From positions 1-39,291 of the forward strand of contig CAMQVH010000024.1 in NCBI GenBank assembly GCA_947038155.1: a DNA stretch of 39,291 bases, written 5' to 3'. A model generated the notes under the pieces. That model searched no databases. It was not told where the DNA came from and saw nothing but the letters and a program-made list of their open reading frames with translations. The DNA is from an uncultured Bacteroides sp. (GTDB lineage Bacteria > Bacteroidota > Bacteroidia > Bacteroidales > Bacteroidaceae). Position numbers and translations under genes: made by a program. This document shows, piece by piece, positions 1-8,584 of the stretch; positions within the stretch are counted from its first letter, which is position 1, and the number at the start of each line of letters is the position of its first letter.

Positions 1-108
1 CAGGTCGGTAAAGCCTATCTAACATAATCTCAGGAAAATTTAAACAGGCTCTTACTGTAATATTTAACACCAGCATTAAATTCTAACCCGTACATTATAA
101 ATTATCAT

Positions 109-116
109 TATCTTTG
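109..116 (+). promoter_or_regulatory. Bacteroides-type -7 promoter element for the alpha-galactosidase gene
   Basis: TATCTTTG matches the Bacteroidales -7 consensus TAnnTTTG and lies about 50 bases before the ATG at 167. No convincing -33 TTTG is seen at the right distance. The rest of bases 1-166 is AT-rich and shows no gene. Confidence 0.5.
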
Positions 117-166
117 GGCAGTTTTATACTCGTAAACCAACTAACACCCAATAATTACAAAACACC

Positions 167-2356
167 ATGAAGAAACTATTTCTACTACTAATGGCTTTGT
201 TTGCACTGACGCAAGTGAATGCCCAGGCAAAGAACGTCATCCGCATCGCAACGGACAACACGGACTTAATCCTTCAAGTGGCTCCGAACGGACGCCTTTA
301 TCAGGCTTATCTCGGCGATAAGTTACTGAACGAACGCGACATAGACAATTTCTCCCCTTATGTGAAAGGCGGCAGTGACGGAAGTGTATCCACACGCGGC
401 TGGGAAGTATATCCGGGTTCCGGTGCAGAGGATTACTTTGAACCGGCTGTGGCTATCACTCACAGCGACGGCAATCCGAGCACTATCCTCCGCTATGTAT
501 CTTCGGAACAGAAAGCCGTGGCAGGCGGAACGGAAACAATCATCCGTCTGAAAGACAACCAATATCCGGTAGAAGTGGCTTTGCATTATATCGCTTATCC
601 GAAAGAGAACGTTATCAAGACATGGAGTGAAATAAAACATAAAGAAAAGAAACCGGTCACTTTGTGGCGTTATGCTTCCACCATGCTCTATTTCTCCGGA
701 AATGAATATTATCTGACTGAATTCAGCAGTGACTGGGCGAAAGAAGCACAGATGAGTACACAGCCACTACGATTCGGAAAGAAAGTAATCGACACTAAGC
801 TCGGAAGCCGTGCTGCCATGCACACGCATCCGTTCTTCGAACTCGGTATCGAGCAACCGGCACAAGAAACACAAGGACGTGTGATGCTGGGCACTATCGG
901 ATGGACAGGAAATTTCCAGTTTACTTTTGAGGTGGACAACATCGGCAATCTTCGTGTAATCCCGGCTATCAATCCTTATGCTTCTGATTATGAACTGAAA
1001 GCGGACGAAGTATTTACAACTCCCGAATTTATGTTCACTTTCAGTAACAACGGCACGGGCGAAGCCAGCCGTAACTTTCATGCCTGGGCTCGCAACTACC
1101 AACTGAAAGACGGGCAAGGCGACCGCCTCACCCTGCTGAACAACTGGGAAAACACCTACTTCAAGTTCAATGAAGAATTACTCTCCGAACTAATGAAGGA
1201 AGCCAAACACCTCGGCGTAGATATGTTCTTGCTCGACGATGGCTGGTTCGGCAACAAGCACCCGCGCAACAGCGACAATGCCGGACTGGGCGACTGGGAA
1301 GTTATGAAGTCGAAACTTCCCGGCGGTATTCCCGCGCTCGTGAAATCTGCCAAGGAAACCGGAGTGAAATTCGGTATCTGGATTGAACCCGAAATGGTGA
1401 ACCCAAGAAGCGAACTCTTTGAAAAGCATCCCGACTGGGCTATCACCCTACCGAACCGTGAAACTTATTACTACCGTAATCAATTGGTTCTCGACCTCAG
1501 CAATCCGAAAGTGCAAGACTTTGTTTTCAGCGTGGTAGACAACATCCTGACTGAGAACCCGGAAGTCGCCTATTTCAAATGGGACTGTAACTCACCTATC
1601 ACGAACATCTACTCCCCCTACCTGAAAAACAAACAGGGACAGCTTTACATTGACCACGTACGCGGCATTTACAATGTGCTGAAACGTGTAAAAGAGAAAT
1701 ATCCCAATACACCGATGATGCTTTGCTCCGGTGGTGGTGCGCGTTGCGACTACGAGGCTCTGAAATATTTCACAGAATTCTGGTGCAGTGATAATACCGA
1801 CCCGATAGAACGTCTGTTCATCCAATGGGGATTCTCACAAATCTTCCCCGCCAAAGCAATGGCTGCACACGTGACTAGCTGGAACAAAAAGACAAGCATG
1901 AAATTCCGTACCGATGTAGCCAGCATGTGCAAACTTGGCTTCGACCTCGGACTGAAAGAACTGAATGCCGACGAACTGGCTTACTGTCAGGGGGCAGTTG
2001 CCAACTGGACGCGTCTGAAAAAAGTGATTCTCGATGGCGACCAATACAGACTGGTTTCTCCTTACGACGGCAACCACATGTCCGTAATGTATGCCACACC
2101 GGATAAGAATAAGGCTGTGCTTTATACGTATGACATTCATCCGCGTTTCGGCGAAAAGTTGCTTCCGGTGAAACTTCAGGGATTGGATGCAAAGAAGATG
2201 TATAAGGTGAAAGAGATCAATCTGATGCCGAACAAGAAGTCTGATTTGGACGCCAACGAGAAAACTTACTCTGGCGACTATCTGATAAAGGTAGGTATCC
2301 ATGCTTTCACTGCCAACCGGACTTTCAGCCGTGTGATTGAGCTGACTGCAGAATAA
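167..2356 (+). CDS. Secreted GH36 alpha-galactosidase
   Basis: Hydrolyses terminal alpha-1,6-linked galactose from oligosaccharides such as raffinose or from galactomannan side chains; this is family knowledge and the substrate here is not tested. The 729-residue protein starts with a signal peptide (about 1-20, ending NAQA), so it should act in the periplasm or at the outer membrane; no lipobox cysteine is seen. GH36 landmarks appear in order: LLDDGWFG, GIWIEPEMVNP, FKWDCN with the probable nucleophile Asp473, and FWCSDNTDP around 538-546 with the probable acid/base Asp. The length agrees with full GH36 enzymes, with an N-terminal beta-sandwich, a central barrel and a C-terminal beta domain. 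No SusC/SusD pair or regulator is adjacent, so it may be a lone gene rather than part of a polysaccharide utilisation locus, although the upstream side lies outside the window. Confidence 0.93.
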   Translation: MKKLFLLLMALFALTQVNAQAKNVIRIATDNTDLILQVAPNGRLYQAYLGDKLLNERDIDNFSPYVKGGSDGSVSTRGWEVYPGSGAEDYFEPAVAITHSDGNPSTILRYVSSEQKAVAGGTETIIRLKDNQYPVEVALHYIAYPKENVIKTWSEIKHKEKKPVTLWRYASTMLYFSGNEYYLTEFSSDWAKEAQMSTQPLRFGKKVIDTKLGSRAAMHTHPFFELGIEQPAQETQGRVMLGTIGWTGNFQFTFEVDNIGNLRVIPAINPYASDYELKADEVFTTPEFMFTFSNNGTGEASRNFHAWARNYQLKDGQGDRLTLLNNWENTYFKFNEELLSELMKEAKHLGVDMFLLDDGWFGNKHPRNSDNAGLGDWEVMKSKLPGGIPALVKSAKETGVKFGIWIEPEMVNPRSELFEKHPDWAITLPNRETYYYRNQLVLDLSNPKVQDFVFSVVDNILTENPEVAYFKWDCNSPITNIYSPYLKNKQGQLYIDHVRGIYNVLKRVKEKYPNTPMMLCSGGGARCDYEALKYFTEFWCSDNTDPIERLFIQWGFSQIFPAKAMAAHVTSWNKKTSMKFRTDVASMCKLGFDLGLKELNADELAYCQGAVANWTRLKKVILDGDQYRLVSPYDGNHMSVMYATPDKNKAVLYTYDIHPRFGEKLLPVKLQGLDAKKMYKVKEINLMPNKKSDLDANEKTYSGDYLIKVGIHAFTANRTFSRVIELTAE

Positions 2357-2370
2357 AAGAAACGAAAACA

Positions 2371-2412
2371 GAAAAGGGGATTCACCGTTTAACGGCGTTT
2401 CCCCTTTCTTTT
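2371..2412. terminator. Bidirectional terminator between convergent genes
   Basis: The stem AAAGGGG/CCCCTTT encloses an inner CCGTT-T-AACGG stem. It is flanked by A-rich sequence on the left and by TCTTTT on the right. It lies between the stop codons of the alpha-galactosidase gene (+) and the YbjQ-like gene (-) and could serve both. Confidence 0.75.
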
Positions 2413-2429
2413 CACACAATAATAATCAG

Positions 2430-2756
2430 TTAATCCTCCTCAATCTTTACGGCTGTACCGTTGGCAGTCACCATCAGCATACTGCCACTACCTCCTACTG
2501 TCTCGTAGTCCAAATCAACACCTATCACGGCATTAGCTCCCAGTTGGGCTGCCTGTGTCTGCATTTCTTTCAAAGCGGTATCTTTCGCCGTACGCAGCAC
2601 TTCTTCATAAGAACCGGAACGTCCGCCTACAATGTCACGGATACTTGCAAACAAGTCACGGAATACGTTGGCACCTATGATTGTCTCGCCGGAAACGATT
2701 CCATAATACTTCACTATTCGTTTTCCCTCAATAATGGGAGTTGTCGTTACTAACAT
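2430..2756 (-). CDS. YbjQ/UPF0145-family protein
   Basis: Small 108-residue cytoplasmic protein of the YbjQ family (PF01906, once called a heavy-metal-binding domain). Typical features are the opening strand [21 protein letters not shown], the central [24 protein letters not shown] segment, and the closing half [17 protein letters not shown]. Family members form beta-rich pentamers; no enzymatic role is established. It lies on the same strand as the suf operon, but a strong terminator after sufS and a second hairpin in its own leader suggest separate or attenuated expression. Confidence 0.88.
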   Translation of the reverse strand: MLVTTTPIIEGKRIVKYYGIVSGETIIGANVFRDLFASIRDIVGGRSGSYEEVLRTAKDTALKEMQTQAAQLGANAVIGVDLDYETVGGSGSMLMVTANGTAVKIEED

Positions 2757-2799
2757 GGCCTTTTTCTCTTTTTTAATTTATTCGCTTATCTATTAAGAC

Positions 2800-2854
2800 G
2801 GGGAACACCCCTAAAAAGTTGCAGCTATACCGTAACTTTTTACGATATAGCTGC
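2800..2854 (-). promoter_or_regulatory. Tandem hairpins in the leader of the YbjQ-like gene
   Basis: On the minus strand a 15-bp stem (2854-2840 with 2835-2821, loop AAAG) is complete if one U-G wobble is allowed; on the plus strand the same position is a C-A mismatch, so it is better as a minus-strand RNA. It is followed by AACTTTTTAG and then a second GGGG-TGTT-CCCC stem (2811-2800). The start codon is 44 bases further on. It could be an attenuator or a second terminator; the function is inferred. Confidence 0.5.
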
Positions 2855-2982
2855 CATTAATGTTAAAGAGAGAGAATTTATAATATAAGCATAGTCTCAC
2901 GACTCTCCGAATATTCCTTTTTCTACTATTAGACGCTTGAAACTTCAAATCACTGCACTTGAAGGCATCTTTTTTAGTTAAA

Positions 2983-3023
2983 GAAAAAAAAAAAATCGCC
3001 ATTCCTCACAGGAGCAGCGATTT
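2983..3023 (-). terminator. Rho-independent terminator of the suf operon
   Basis: Read on the minus strand, AAATCGC...GCGATTT pairs around an inner CTCC/GGA(A) stem and runs directly into a long U tract (poly-A on the plus strand at 2984-2995). It begins 6 bases after the sufS stop codon. Confidence 0.85.
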
Positions 3024-3028
3024 ATATC

Positions 3029-4240
3029 TTAAAACATACGGCTGACGCGTTCGATTCCCGACACTAATGCATCAACTTCCGATTTCGTATTATACATGGC
3101 GAACGAAGCCCTGACGGTTCCTTCAATGCCTAGCCGTTGCATCAAGGGCTGCGCACAATGATGCCCCGTACGGACGGCAATTCCTAAACGGTCGAGCAGA
3201 GTACCCAAGTCGAAGTGATGGATATTGCCTACCAGGAAAGAGATAACCGCTCCCCTGTCGGCAGCTTCACCGAATATACGCATATCAGGTATTTCCCTCA
3301 GGCGTTGCAGGGCATAGGTGGTCAGTTCGTGTTCGTGCTTCGCGATTTGCTCCATACCGATACCGTTCACGTAGTCGAGAGCTTTTGCCAATCCGGTGGT
3401 TCCTATATAATCGGGCGTACCGGCTTCAAACTTGAAAGGCAGTTCGTTGAAGGTCGTTTTCTCAAAAGAGACGTGTCGAATCATCTCACCGCCACCCTGA
3501 TAAGGCGGCAGGCGATCCAGCCACTCTTCCTTTCCATAAAGTACGCCGACACCGGTCGGTCCATATACCTTATGAGCTGAGAATACCAGGAAGTCGGCAT
3601 CCAAGTCCTGTACGTCCACTTTCATGTGAGGGATAGACTGGGCGGCATCAACCAGGCAAGGTACACCGTGGGCGTGGGCTGTCGCAATCATTTCCTTCAC
3701 GGGATTTACTGTACCCAAGACATTGGAAACCTGGACTACGCTGACAATCTTCGTGCGTTCCGAGAAGAGTTTCTCGTATTCGTCCAACAACAGTTCGCCT
3801 TTGTCGTTCATCGGAACCACTTTGATTGCAATTCCTTTGCGGGCTGCCAGCAGTTGCCAAGGGACGATATTGCTGTGGTGCTCCATCACCGAGAGGATGA
3901 CTTCATCGCCCTCTTCCATAAACTCGTCGCCAAAGCTGGAGACGAGCAGGTTGATGCTCTCCGTCGTTCCCCGGGTGAATACCACTTCACTCGTGCTACC
4001 GGCATTGATAAACCGGCGCACCGTTTCGCGGGAAGCTTCATGCAATTCCGTTGCCTGTTGGGAGAGGTAATGTACACCGCGATGCACATTGGCATTCACG
4101 GAATAATACTCGTCTACCAACGCATCGACTACCAGGCGAGGTTTCTGCGTCGTCGCACCGTTGTCGAAATAAACCAAAGGCTTGCCATAAACCGTACGGC
4201 TCAATATCGGAAAATCCTCACGTATCTTTTGAATATCCAC
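3029..4240 (-). CDS. sufS: SufS-type (group II) cysteine desulfurase
   Basis: PLP enzyme that removes sulfur from cysteine and passes it, usually via SufE or SufU, to the SufBCD scaffold for Fe-S cluster assembly in the cytoplasm. The 403 residues match the group II length. FSAHKVYGPTG carries the PLP lysine (Lys224) and RTGHHCAQP the persulfide cysteine (Cys362), close to the positions in E. coli SufS. The N-terminal YFDNGATTQKP and NVHRGVHYLS segments are also typical. It is the last gene of the suf set, 30 bases after sufD and directly before the terminator. No sufE is seen in this window, so the sulfur-transfer partner must be encoded elsewhere. Confidence 0.97.
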   Translation of the reverse strand: MDIQKIREDFPILSRTVYGKPLVYFDNGATTQKPRLVVDALVDEYYSVNANVHRGVHYLSQQATELHEASRETVRRFINAGSTSEVVFTRGTTESINLLVSSFGDEFMEEGDEVILSVMEHHSNIVPWQLLAARKGIAIKVVPMNDKGELLLDEYEKLFSERTKIVSVVQVSNVLGTVNPVKEMIATAHAHGVPCLVDAAQSIPHMKVDVQDLDADFLVFSAHKVYGPTGVGVLYGKEEWLDRLPPYQGGGEMIRHVSFEKTTFNELPFKFEAGTPDYIGTTGLAKALDYVNGIGMEQIAKHEHELTTYALQRLREIPDMRIFGEAADRGAVISFLVGNIHHFDLGTLLDRLGIAVRTGHHCAQPLMQRLGIEGTVRASFAMYNTKSEVDALVSGIERVSRMF

Positions 4241-4270
4241 GTTTATCAGTTATTAGCAGTTTAATGACTA

Positions 4271-5614
4271 TCATTTACAAATCGCGCACCCCTGGCATCT
4301 GTTCAACTCGCCACGGAAACGTTTCTCAACCAATAAGTGCAGACGGTCTTTCAACACGTCCATACGAATCGTATCAATCACTTCATTGACAAATGCAAAC
4401 ATCAGAAGCAAACGTGCTTCTTTCTCATCGATTCCACGCGAACGCATATAAAACAGTGCATTCTCGTCGAGTTGCCCTACCGTTGCCCCGTGCGAACATT
4501 TCACGTCATCGGCATAGATTTCCAACTGGGGTTGTGTGTACATACGGGCATCGCGCGTGGCACAAAGATTCCGGTTGGTCTGTTGGGAGTTTGTATGCTG
4601 GGCGTCAGGGCGCACCAATACCAGTCCGGCAAACGCGCCTACCGACTGGTCATCGAGCACGTATTTGAACAGCTCGTTGCTGGTGCAGTTCGGAACGGCA
4701 TGGTCGATGCTCGTATGATTGTCAACATGCTGGTTTTTGTCAGCAATCGCCATACCGCAAAGGTTTATTTCAGCGCCCTCGCCTGCCAGCAGGACTTCGG
4801 TAGTATTGCGGGTGGTACCATTGTGCAAAGTCATGCCATTCAGAAGGACGTTGCTGTCGGCTTCCTGCTTCACATACAGGTTGCTGATGCGGACGGTGCT
4901 TGTATGTGTTTCTTCCAACTCATACATATCGAATACCGTATTTTCTCCGGCAAAGACTTCAATCACTTGTGTGGCAAGGAAATTCACATTATCCATCGCA
5001 TGGTCGCAAATCAGCAGACGGGCTTGCGCTCCGTCTTCCAGAATAATCAGCACACGGCGGTTGACCATAAAGTTAACGTCCGCACGCAGGATATTCACTA
5101 ATTGGACGGGCTTCTCCACGATTACATTCTTCGGCACATAGAAGATAACGCCATCTTGTGCAAAAGTCGTATTGAAAGCCGTCACGCCATCTTTGGACGT
5201 GTCCGCCAGTTTGCCATAATATTTCTTCACCAAGTCCGGGTGCTGTTCAGCCACCTCTTTCAAACTGCCGAAGATAACGCCTTCAGGCAAATGGACTTTA
5301 GGAAGTGCCTTATTATAAAATGCATCGTTGACCACAAAATAAAGAGCCGTGCTCATATTCGGAACGTCACACTTAAACACTTCATACGGGTTGACCGGAA
5401 TGGGCAGGCGGTTCAGGTTCAAGCCGAAGTCCGGCTCGAAATACTTGCTCACATCCGTATATTTATACTTTTCCATCTTACGGGTCGGGAATCCGATTCG
5501 CTCAAAATCGGCAAAGGCAGCAGCGCGAGGAGCGTTCAGCACTTCAGCACTATGCTTGCAAATCATGGCTTCCGTCTGTGAGAAAAGTTCGATATATTGT
5601 TGTTCAACTATCAT
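4271..5614 (-). CDS. sufD: SufD, Fe-S cluster scaffold subunit
   Basis: Forms the SufB-SufC2-SufD complex on which Fe-S clusters are assembled. The 447-residue protein has the right-handed beta-helix core of the SufB/SufD family. Family signatures in the C-terminal half include the NHTSIDHAVPNC region, TQPQLEIYADDVKCSHGATVG and LFYMRSRGI. It ends in a cysteine-bearing tail, NRCQGCAICK. SufD is distinguished from SufB by weaker similarity, by length and by gene order. It lies 28 bases after sufC and 30 bases before sufS. Confidence 0.95.
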   Translation of the reverse strand: MIVEQQYIELFSQTEAMICKHSAEVLNAPRAAAFADFERIGFPTRKMEKYKYTDVSKYFEPDFGLNLNRLPIPVNPYEVFKCDVPNMSTALYFVVNDAFYNKALPKVHLPEGVIFGSLKEVAEQHPDLVKKYYGKLADTSKDGVTAFNTTFAQDGVIFYVPKNVIVEKPVQLVNILRADVNFMVNRRVLIILEDGAQARLLICDHAMDNVNFLATQVIEVFAGENTVFDMYELEETHTSTVRISNLYVKQEADSNVLLNGMTLHNGTTRNTTEVLLAGEGAEINLCGMAIADKNQHVDNHTSIDHAVPNCTSNELFKYVLDDQSVGAFAGLVLVRPDAQHTNSQQTNRNLCATRDARMYTQPQLEIYADDVKCSHGATVGQLDENALFYMRSRGIDEKEARLLLMFAFVNEVIDTIRMDVLKDRLHLLVEKRFRGELNRCQGCAICK

Positions 5615-5642
5615 AGTTCATATTTTTATTTATAGGCACGGA

Positions 5643-6395
5643 TTATTCTCCTACTTCTTTCTTAATCCAATCATATCCTTTCTCTTCCAGTTCCAGGGCA
5701 AGTTCCGGGCCGGCAGTTTTCACGATACGGCCTTTATAAAGTACATGTACGATATCCGGTTTGATATAGTCGAGCAGACGTTGGTAGTGAGTGATGACAA
5801 TCGTGCTTGTATCGGGAGTCTTCAGTTTGTTCACCCCTTCCGCCACGATGCGGAGTGCGTCAATATCCAGACCGGAGTCTGTCTCATCGAGGATGCTCAA
5901 CCGCGGTTCCAACATAGCCATCTGAAAGATTTCGTTCCGTTTCTTTTCACCACCCGAAAAGCCTTCATTCACCGAACGGTTAGCCAACTTATTATCCAGC
6001 TCTACCACCGCACGTTTCTCACGCATCAGTTTCAGAAACTCACTGGCCGTCAGCGCAGGCAGACCTTTATATTTGCGTTGCTCGTTCACGGCAGCACGCA
6101 TAAAGTTGACCATGCTTACGCCCGGAATCTCTACCGGATACTGGAAACTAAGGAAAATACCTTCGTGGCTACGGTCTTCGGGGCTCAATTCCAACAGATT
6201 CTTTCCATAAAAAGTGACCGAGCCTTTCGTTACCTCAAAAGCAGGATTCCCCACCAGAACGGAAGAAAGCGTACTCTTGCCGGAACCGTTCGGCCCCATA
6301 ATTGCATGTACTTCGCCGGGCTTCACCGTCAGGTTGATGCCTTTCAATATCTCTTTGCCATTAATGCTGGCATGCAGGTCTTTTATTTCTAACAT
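5643..6395 (-). CDS. sufC: SufC, ABC-type ATPase of the Fe-S assembly complex
   Basis: Cytoplasmic ABC ATPase that powers conformational change in SufBCD; it is not a transporter. In 250 residues it has Walker A GPNGSGKS (34-41), the Q-loop at FQYPVEIPG, the variant signature SGGEKKRNE (147-155, the form typical of SufC) and Walker B LSILDE with Asp170 and Glu171. It is preceded by a 114-base spacer after sufB, the longest gap inside the suf set, which holds a short inverted repeat. Confidence 0.97.
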   Translation of the reverse strand: MLEIKDLHASINGKEILKGINLTVKPGEVHAIMGPNGSGKSTLSSVLVGNPAFEVTKGSVTFYGKNLLELSPEDRSHEGIFLSFQYPVEIPGVSMVNFMRAAVNEQRKYKGLPALTASEFLKLMREKRAVVELDNKLANRSVNEGFSGGEKKRNEIFQMAMLEPRLSILDETDSGLDIDALRIVAEGVNKLKTPDTSTIVITHYQRLLDYIKPDIVHVLYKGRIVKTAGPELALELEEKGYDWIKKEVGE

Positions 6396-6415
6396 GATAT
6401 ATGTACTATTTTTCC

Positions 6416-6488
6416 ATTTACTATTTACTATTAAAACCCCATACTACCGACAATTTACCTCCTACAAGCGCGCAGCCAAATAGTAAAT
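6416..6488. repeat. Inverted AT-rich repeat in the sufB-sufC spacer
   Basis: ATTTACTATTT (6416-6426) is the exact reverse complement of AAATAGTAAAT (6478-6488), and further partial copies of TAGTAAAT/TTTACTA lie within and beside it. From memory, short TAGTAAATCGTAAATTG-like strings recur between Bacteroides genes. It may form a long-range stem that modulates sufB against sufC expression; this is inference. Confidence 0.5.
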
Positions 6489-6509
6489 CGTAAATTGCCA
6501 ACTAGTAAA

Positions 6510-7964
6510 TCACCCCACGCTTCCTTCCAATGAGATGGCAAGCAGTTTCTGTGCTTCTACCGCAAATTCCATCGGAAGTTTATTCAATACTTCTTTTGCA
6601 TATCCGTTCACAATCAGCCCGATAGCATCCTCTGTGGGAATACCTCGCTGGTTGCAATAGAAAATCTGATCTTCGTTGATCTTGCTCGTTGTAGCTTCGT
6701 GCTCCACTACCGCCGTTTCATTGTGAATATCCATATAGGGGAAGGTGTGCGCACCGCACTTGTCTCCCAACAACAAAGAGTCACACTGACTGTAATTGCG
6801 GGCATTATCCGCTTTTTCCGCTACACGTACCAGCCCTCGATAGGAGTTCTCGCTATGTCCGGCAGAGATACCCTTACTTACAATCGTACTGCGGGTATTC
6901 TTGCCCAAGTGAATCATCTTCGTACCGGTATCCGCCTGTTGGTAGTTGTTTGTCACAGCTACGGAATAGAATTCGGCTGTCGAGTTGTCACCTGTCAGGA
7001 TGCAGGAAGGATATTTCCAGGTAATTGCCGAACCGGTTTCCACCTGTGTCCAGGACAGTTTGCTGTCTACCCCTTTGCAGTTGCCACGTTTCGTCACGAA
7101 GTTATATACACCGCCCTTGCCCTCGGCATCACCCGGATACCAGTTCTGGACAGTGCTGTATTTCACTTCGGCGCGGTCGTGCACGACAATCTCCACAATA
7201 GCGGCATGCAACTGGTTTTCATCACGCATCGGTGCCGTACAACCTTCCAGGTAAGAAACGTAAGAGTCATCATCCGCCACAATCAACGTACGTTCAAACT
7301 GTCCCGTATTGCGGGCATTGATACGGAAATAGGTAGAAAGTTCCATCGGACAGCGCACACCCTTCGGGATATATACGAAAGAACCGTCCGAGAACACTGC
7401 GGAGTTCAACGCAGCAAAGAAATTGTCACGGTAGCCTACTACCGACCCCATGTATTTCTTCACCAGATCCGGATGCTCCCGCACCGCTTCGCTGAACGAG
7501 CAGAAAATAATCCCCTTCTCCATCAGTGTCTCCTTGAAGGTGGTCTTTACGGAAACGGAGTCCATCACGGCATCCACCGCCATTCCGCTAAGGGCCATCT
7601 GTTCTTCCAAAGGGATTCCCAGCTTATTAAATGTTTTTATCAGCTCAGGGTCTACTTCTTCCATGCTCTTCGGCCCTTCTTTCTTCTTTGTCGGGTCAGC
7701 ATAGTAGGAAATTGCCTGATAATCAATCTCAGGAATACGGAGATGTGCCCAAGCAGGCATCTCCAGCGTCAGCCAATAGCGGTACGCCTTCAGGCGGAAC
7801 TCCAGCAGCCATTCCGGTTCGTCCTTTTTCGATGAAATCAAACGAATCACATCTTCATTGAGTCCACGCTCAATGATGTCTGTATGTACCTCCGTAGTGA
7901 AGCCATATTTGTACTTCTCCTGCGTCAGTTCCTTTACATATTTATTGGGTTCTTCTTGTTGCAT
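6510..7964 (-). CDS. sufB: SufB, Fe-S cluster scaffold subunit
   Basis: Main scaffold subunit on which sulfide and iron are assembled with SufC and SufD. The 484-residue length and the family strings [57 protein letters not shown] and [18 protein letters not shown] are typical. The start codon overlaps the end of the upstream cvpA-like gene by 23 bases, which indicates co-transcription and probably coupled translation with it. Confidence 0.97.
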   Translation of the reverse strand: MQQEEPNKYVKELTQEKYKYGFTTEVHTDIIERGLNEDVIRLISSKKDEPEWLLEFRLKAYRYWLTLEMPAWAHLRIPEIDYQAISYYADPTKKKEGPKSMEEVDPELIKTFNKLGIPLEEQMALSGMAVDAVMDSVSVKTTFKETLMEKGIIFCSFSEAVREHPDLVKKYMGSVVGYRDNFFAALNSAVFSDGSFVYIPKGVRCPMELSTYFRINARNTGQFERTLIVADDDSYVSYLEGCTAPMRDENQLHAAIVEIVVHDRAEVKYSTVQNWYPGDAEGKGGVYNFVTKRGNCKGVDSKLSWTQVETGSAITWKYPSCILTGDNSTAEFYSVAVTNNYQQADTGTKMIHLGKNTRSTIVSKGISAGHSENSYRGLVRVAEKADNARNYSQCDSLLLGDKCGAHTFPYMDIHNETAVVEHEATTSKINEDQIFYCNQRGIPTEDAIGLIVNGYAKEVLNKLPMEFAVEAQKLLAISLEGSVG

Positions 7965-8472
7965 CTTTATTCTCTAGTATATATTGTTGCGTCATATTCT
8001 TCGCCACAGGGAAAAATATCCCCGAAAACGTTTCCATCGGATAATATAACAAAGATTCCTCCTTTTTTGTTGCACTAATTAACTTATTATCGCCATCTAT
8101 AAACTCTATCGCACCAATCACCACACTTGTTAACAAGAGGAATTTGAGTGCTCCAAGCCCGCTTCCCAACCAACGGTTCAGCCAGTTCAGCGAAATTGCT
8201 TTCATTGCCCTTGTCAGCAATGAAGCAACCAGTACAAAAATCAACGGTACGGCAATCCAAATCATAATAAAAGCCAGCACCTGCGCAACTGTCATCGAAT
8301 CGGTCACTGCCGGGCAAAGTTTTGCTGCCAAAGAAGCATACAAAGCTTTCGCCGCCATCAGGCCGACTATCAACCCCAAAATGGAAGCCAACTGGCGAAT
8401 GAAGCCTTTCATAAAGCCCACTATCGCCCCTGCACCTACTATAATAAGGATGATGATATCAATCGTTGCCAT
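7942..8472 (-). CDS. CvpA-family inner-membrane protein
   Basis: The 176-residue protein has about four hydrophobic helices (roughly 5-25, 30-50, 62-86 and 103-123), with the CvpA opening pattern [20 protein letters not shown] and an internal [20 protein letters not shown] amphipathic stretch. In E. coli CvpA is linked to colicin V production, and across bacteria to envelope homeostasis; the biochemical role is unresolved. Its 3' end overlaps the sufB start, so it heads the suf transcription unit here. It is separated from infB upstream by a 112-base spacer holding a palindromic repeat. Confidence 0.85.
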   Translation of the reverse strand: MATIDIIILIIVGAGAIVGFMKGFIRQLASILGLIVGLMAAKALYASLAAKLCPAVTDSMTVAQVLAFIMIWIAVPLIFVLVASLLTRAMKAISLNWLNRWLGSGLGALKFLLLTSVVIGAIEFIDGDNKLISATKKEESLLYYPMETFSGIFFPVAKNMTQQYILENKDATRRTQ

Positions 8473-8495
8473 ATTTCTTTGCTCTATTATATAAT

Positions 8496-8562
8496 TCAGG
8501 CACGGATTTCACGGAATTCACGGATTTATTAAGAACCGTGAAATCCGCGTAACCCGTGCCTG
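8496..8562. repeat. Palindromic extragenic repeat between infB and the cvpA-like gene
   Basis: TCAGGCACGG at the left end is matched by a CCGTGCCTGA end on the right. Inside, CGGATTTCACGG faces CCGTGAAATCCG, giving a long stem with a short AT-rich loop. The CACGGATTTCACGG motif is a repeat type I remember from many Bacteroides intergenic regions. It starts within 25 bases of the cvpA-like start and ends 22 bases from the infB stop, and could terminate or process the infB transcript. Confidence 0.65.
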
Positions 8563-8584
8563 ATATAGATTCAGCACTGCTTTA

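Noticed and set aside
6699..7835. 378-codon plus-strand open frame
   Set aside because: Antisense shadow of sufB, which has full family similarity.
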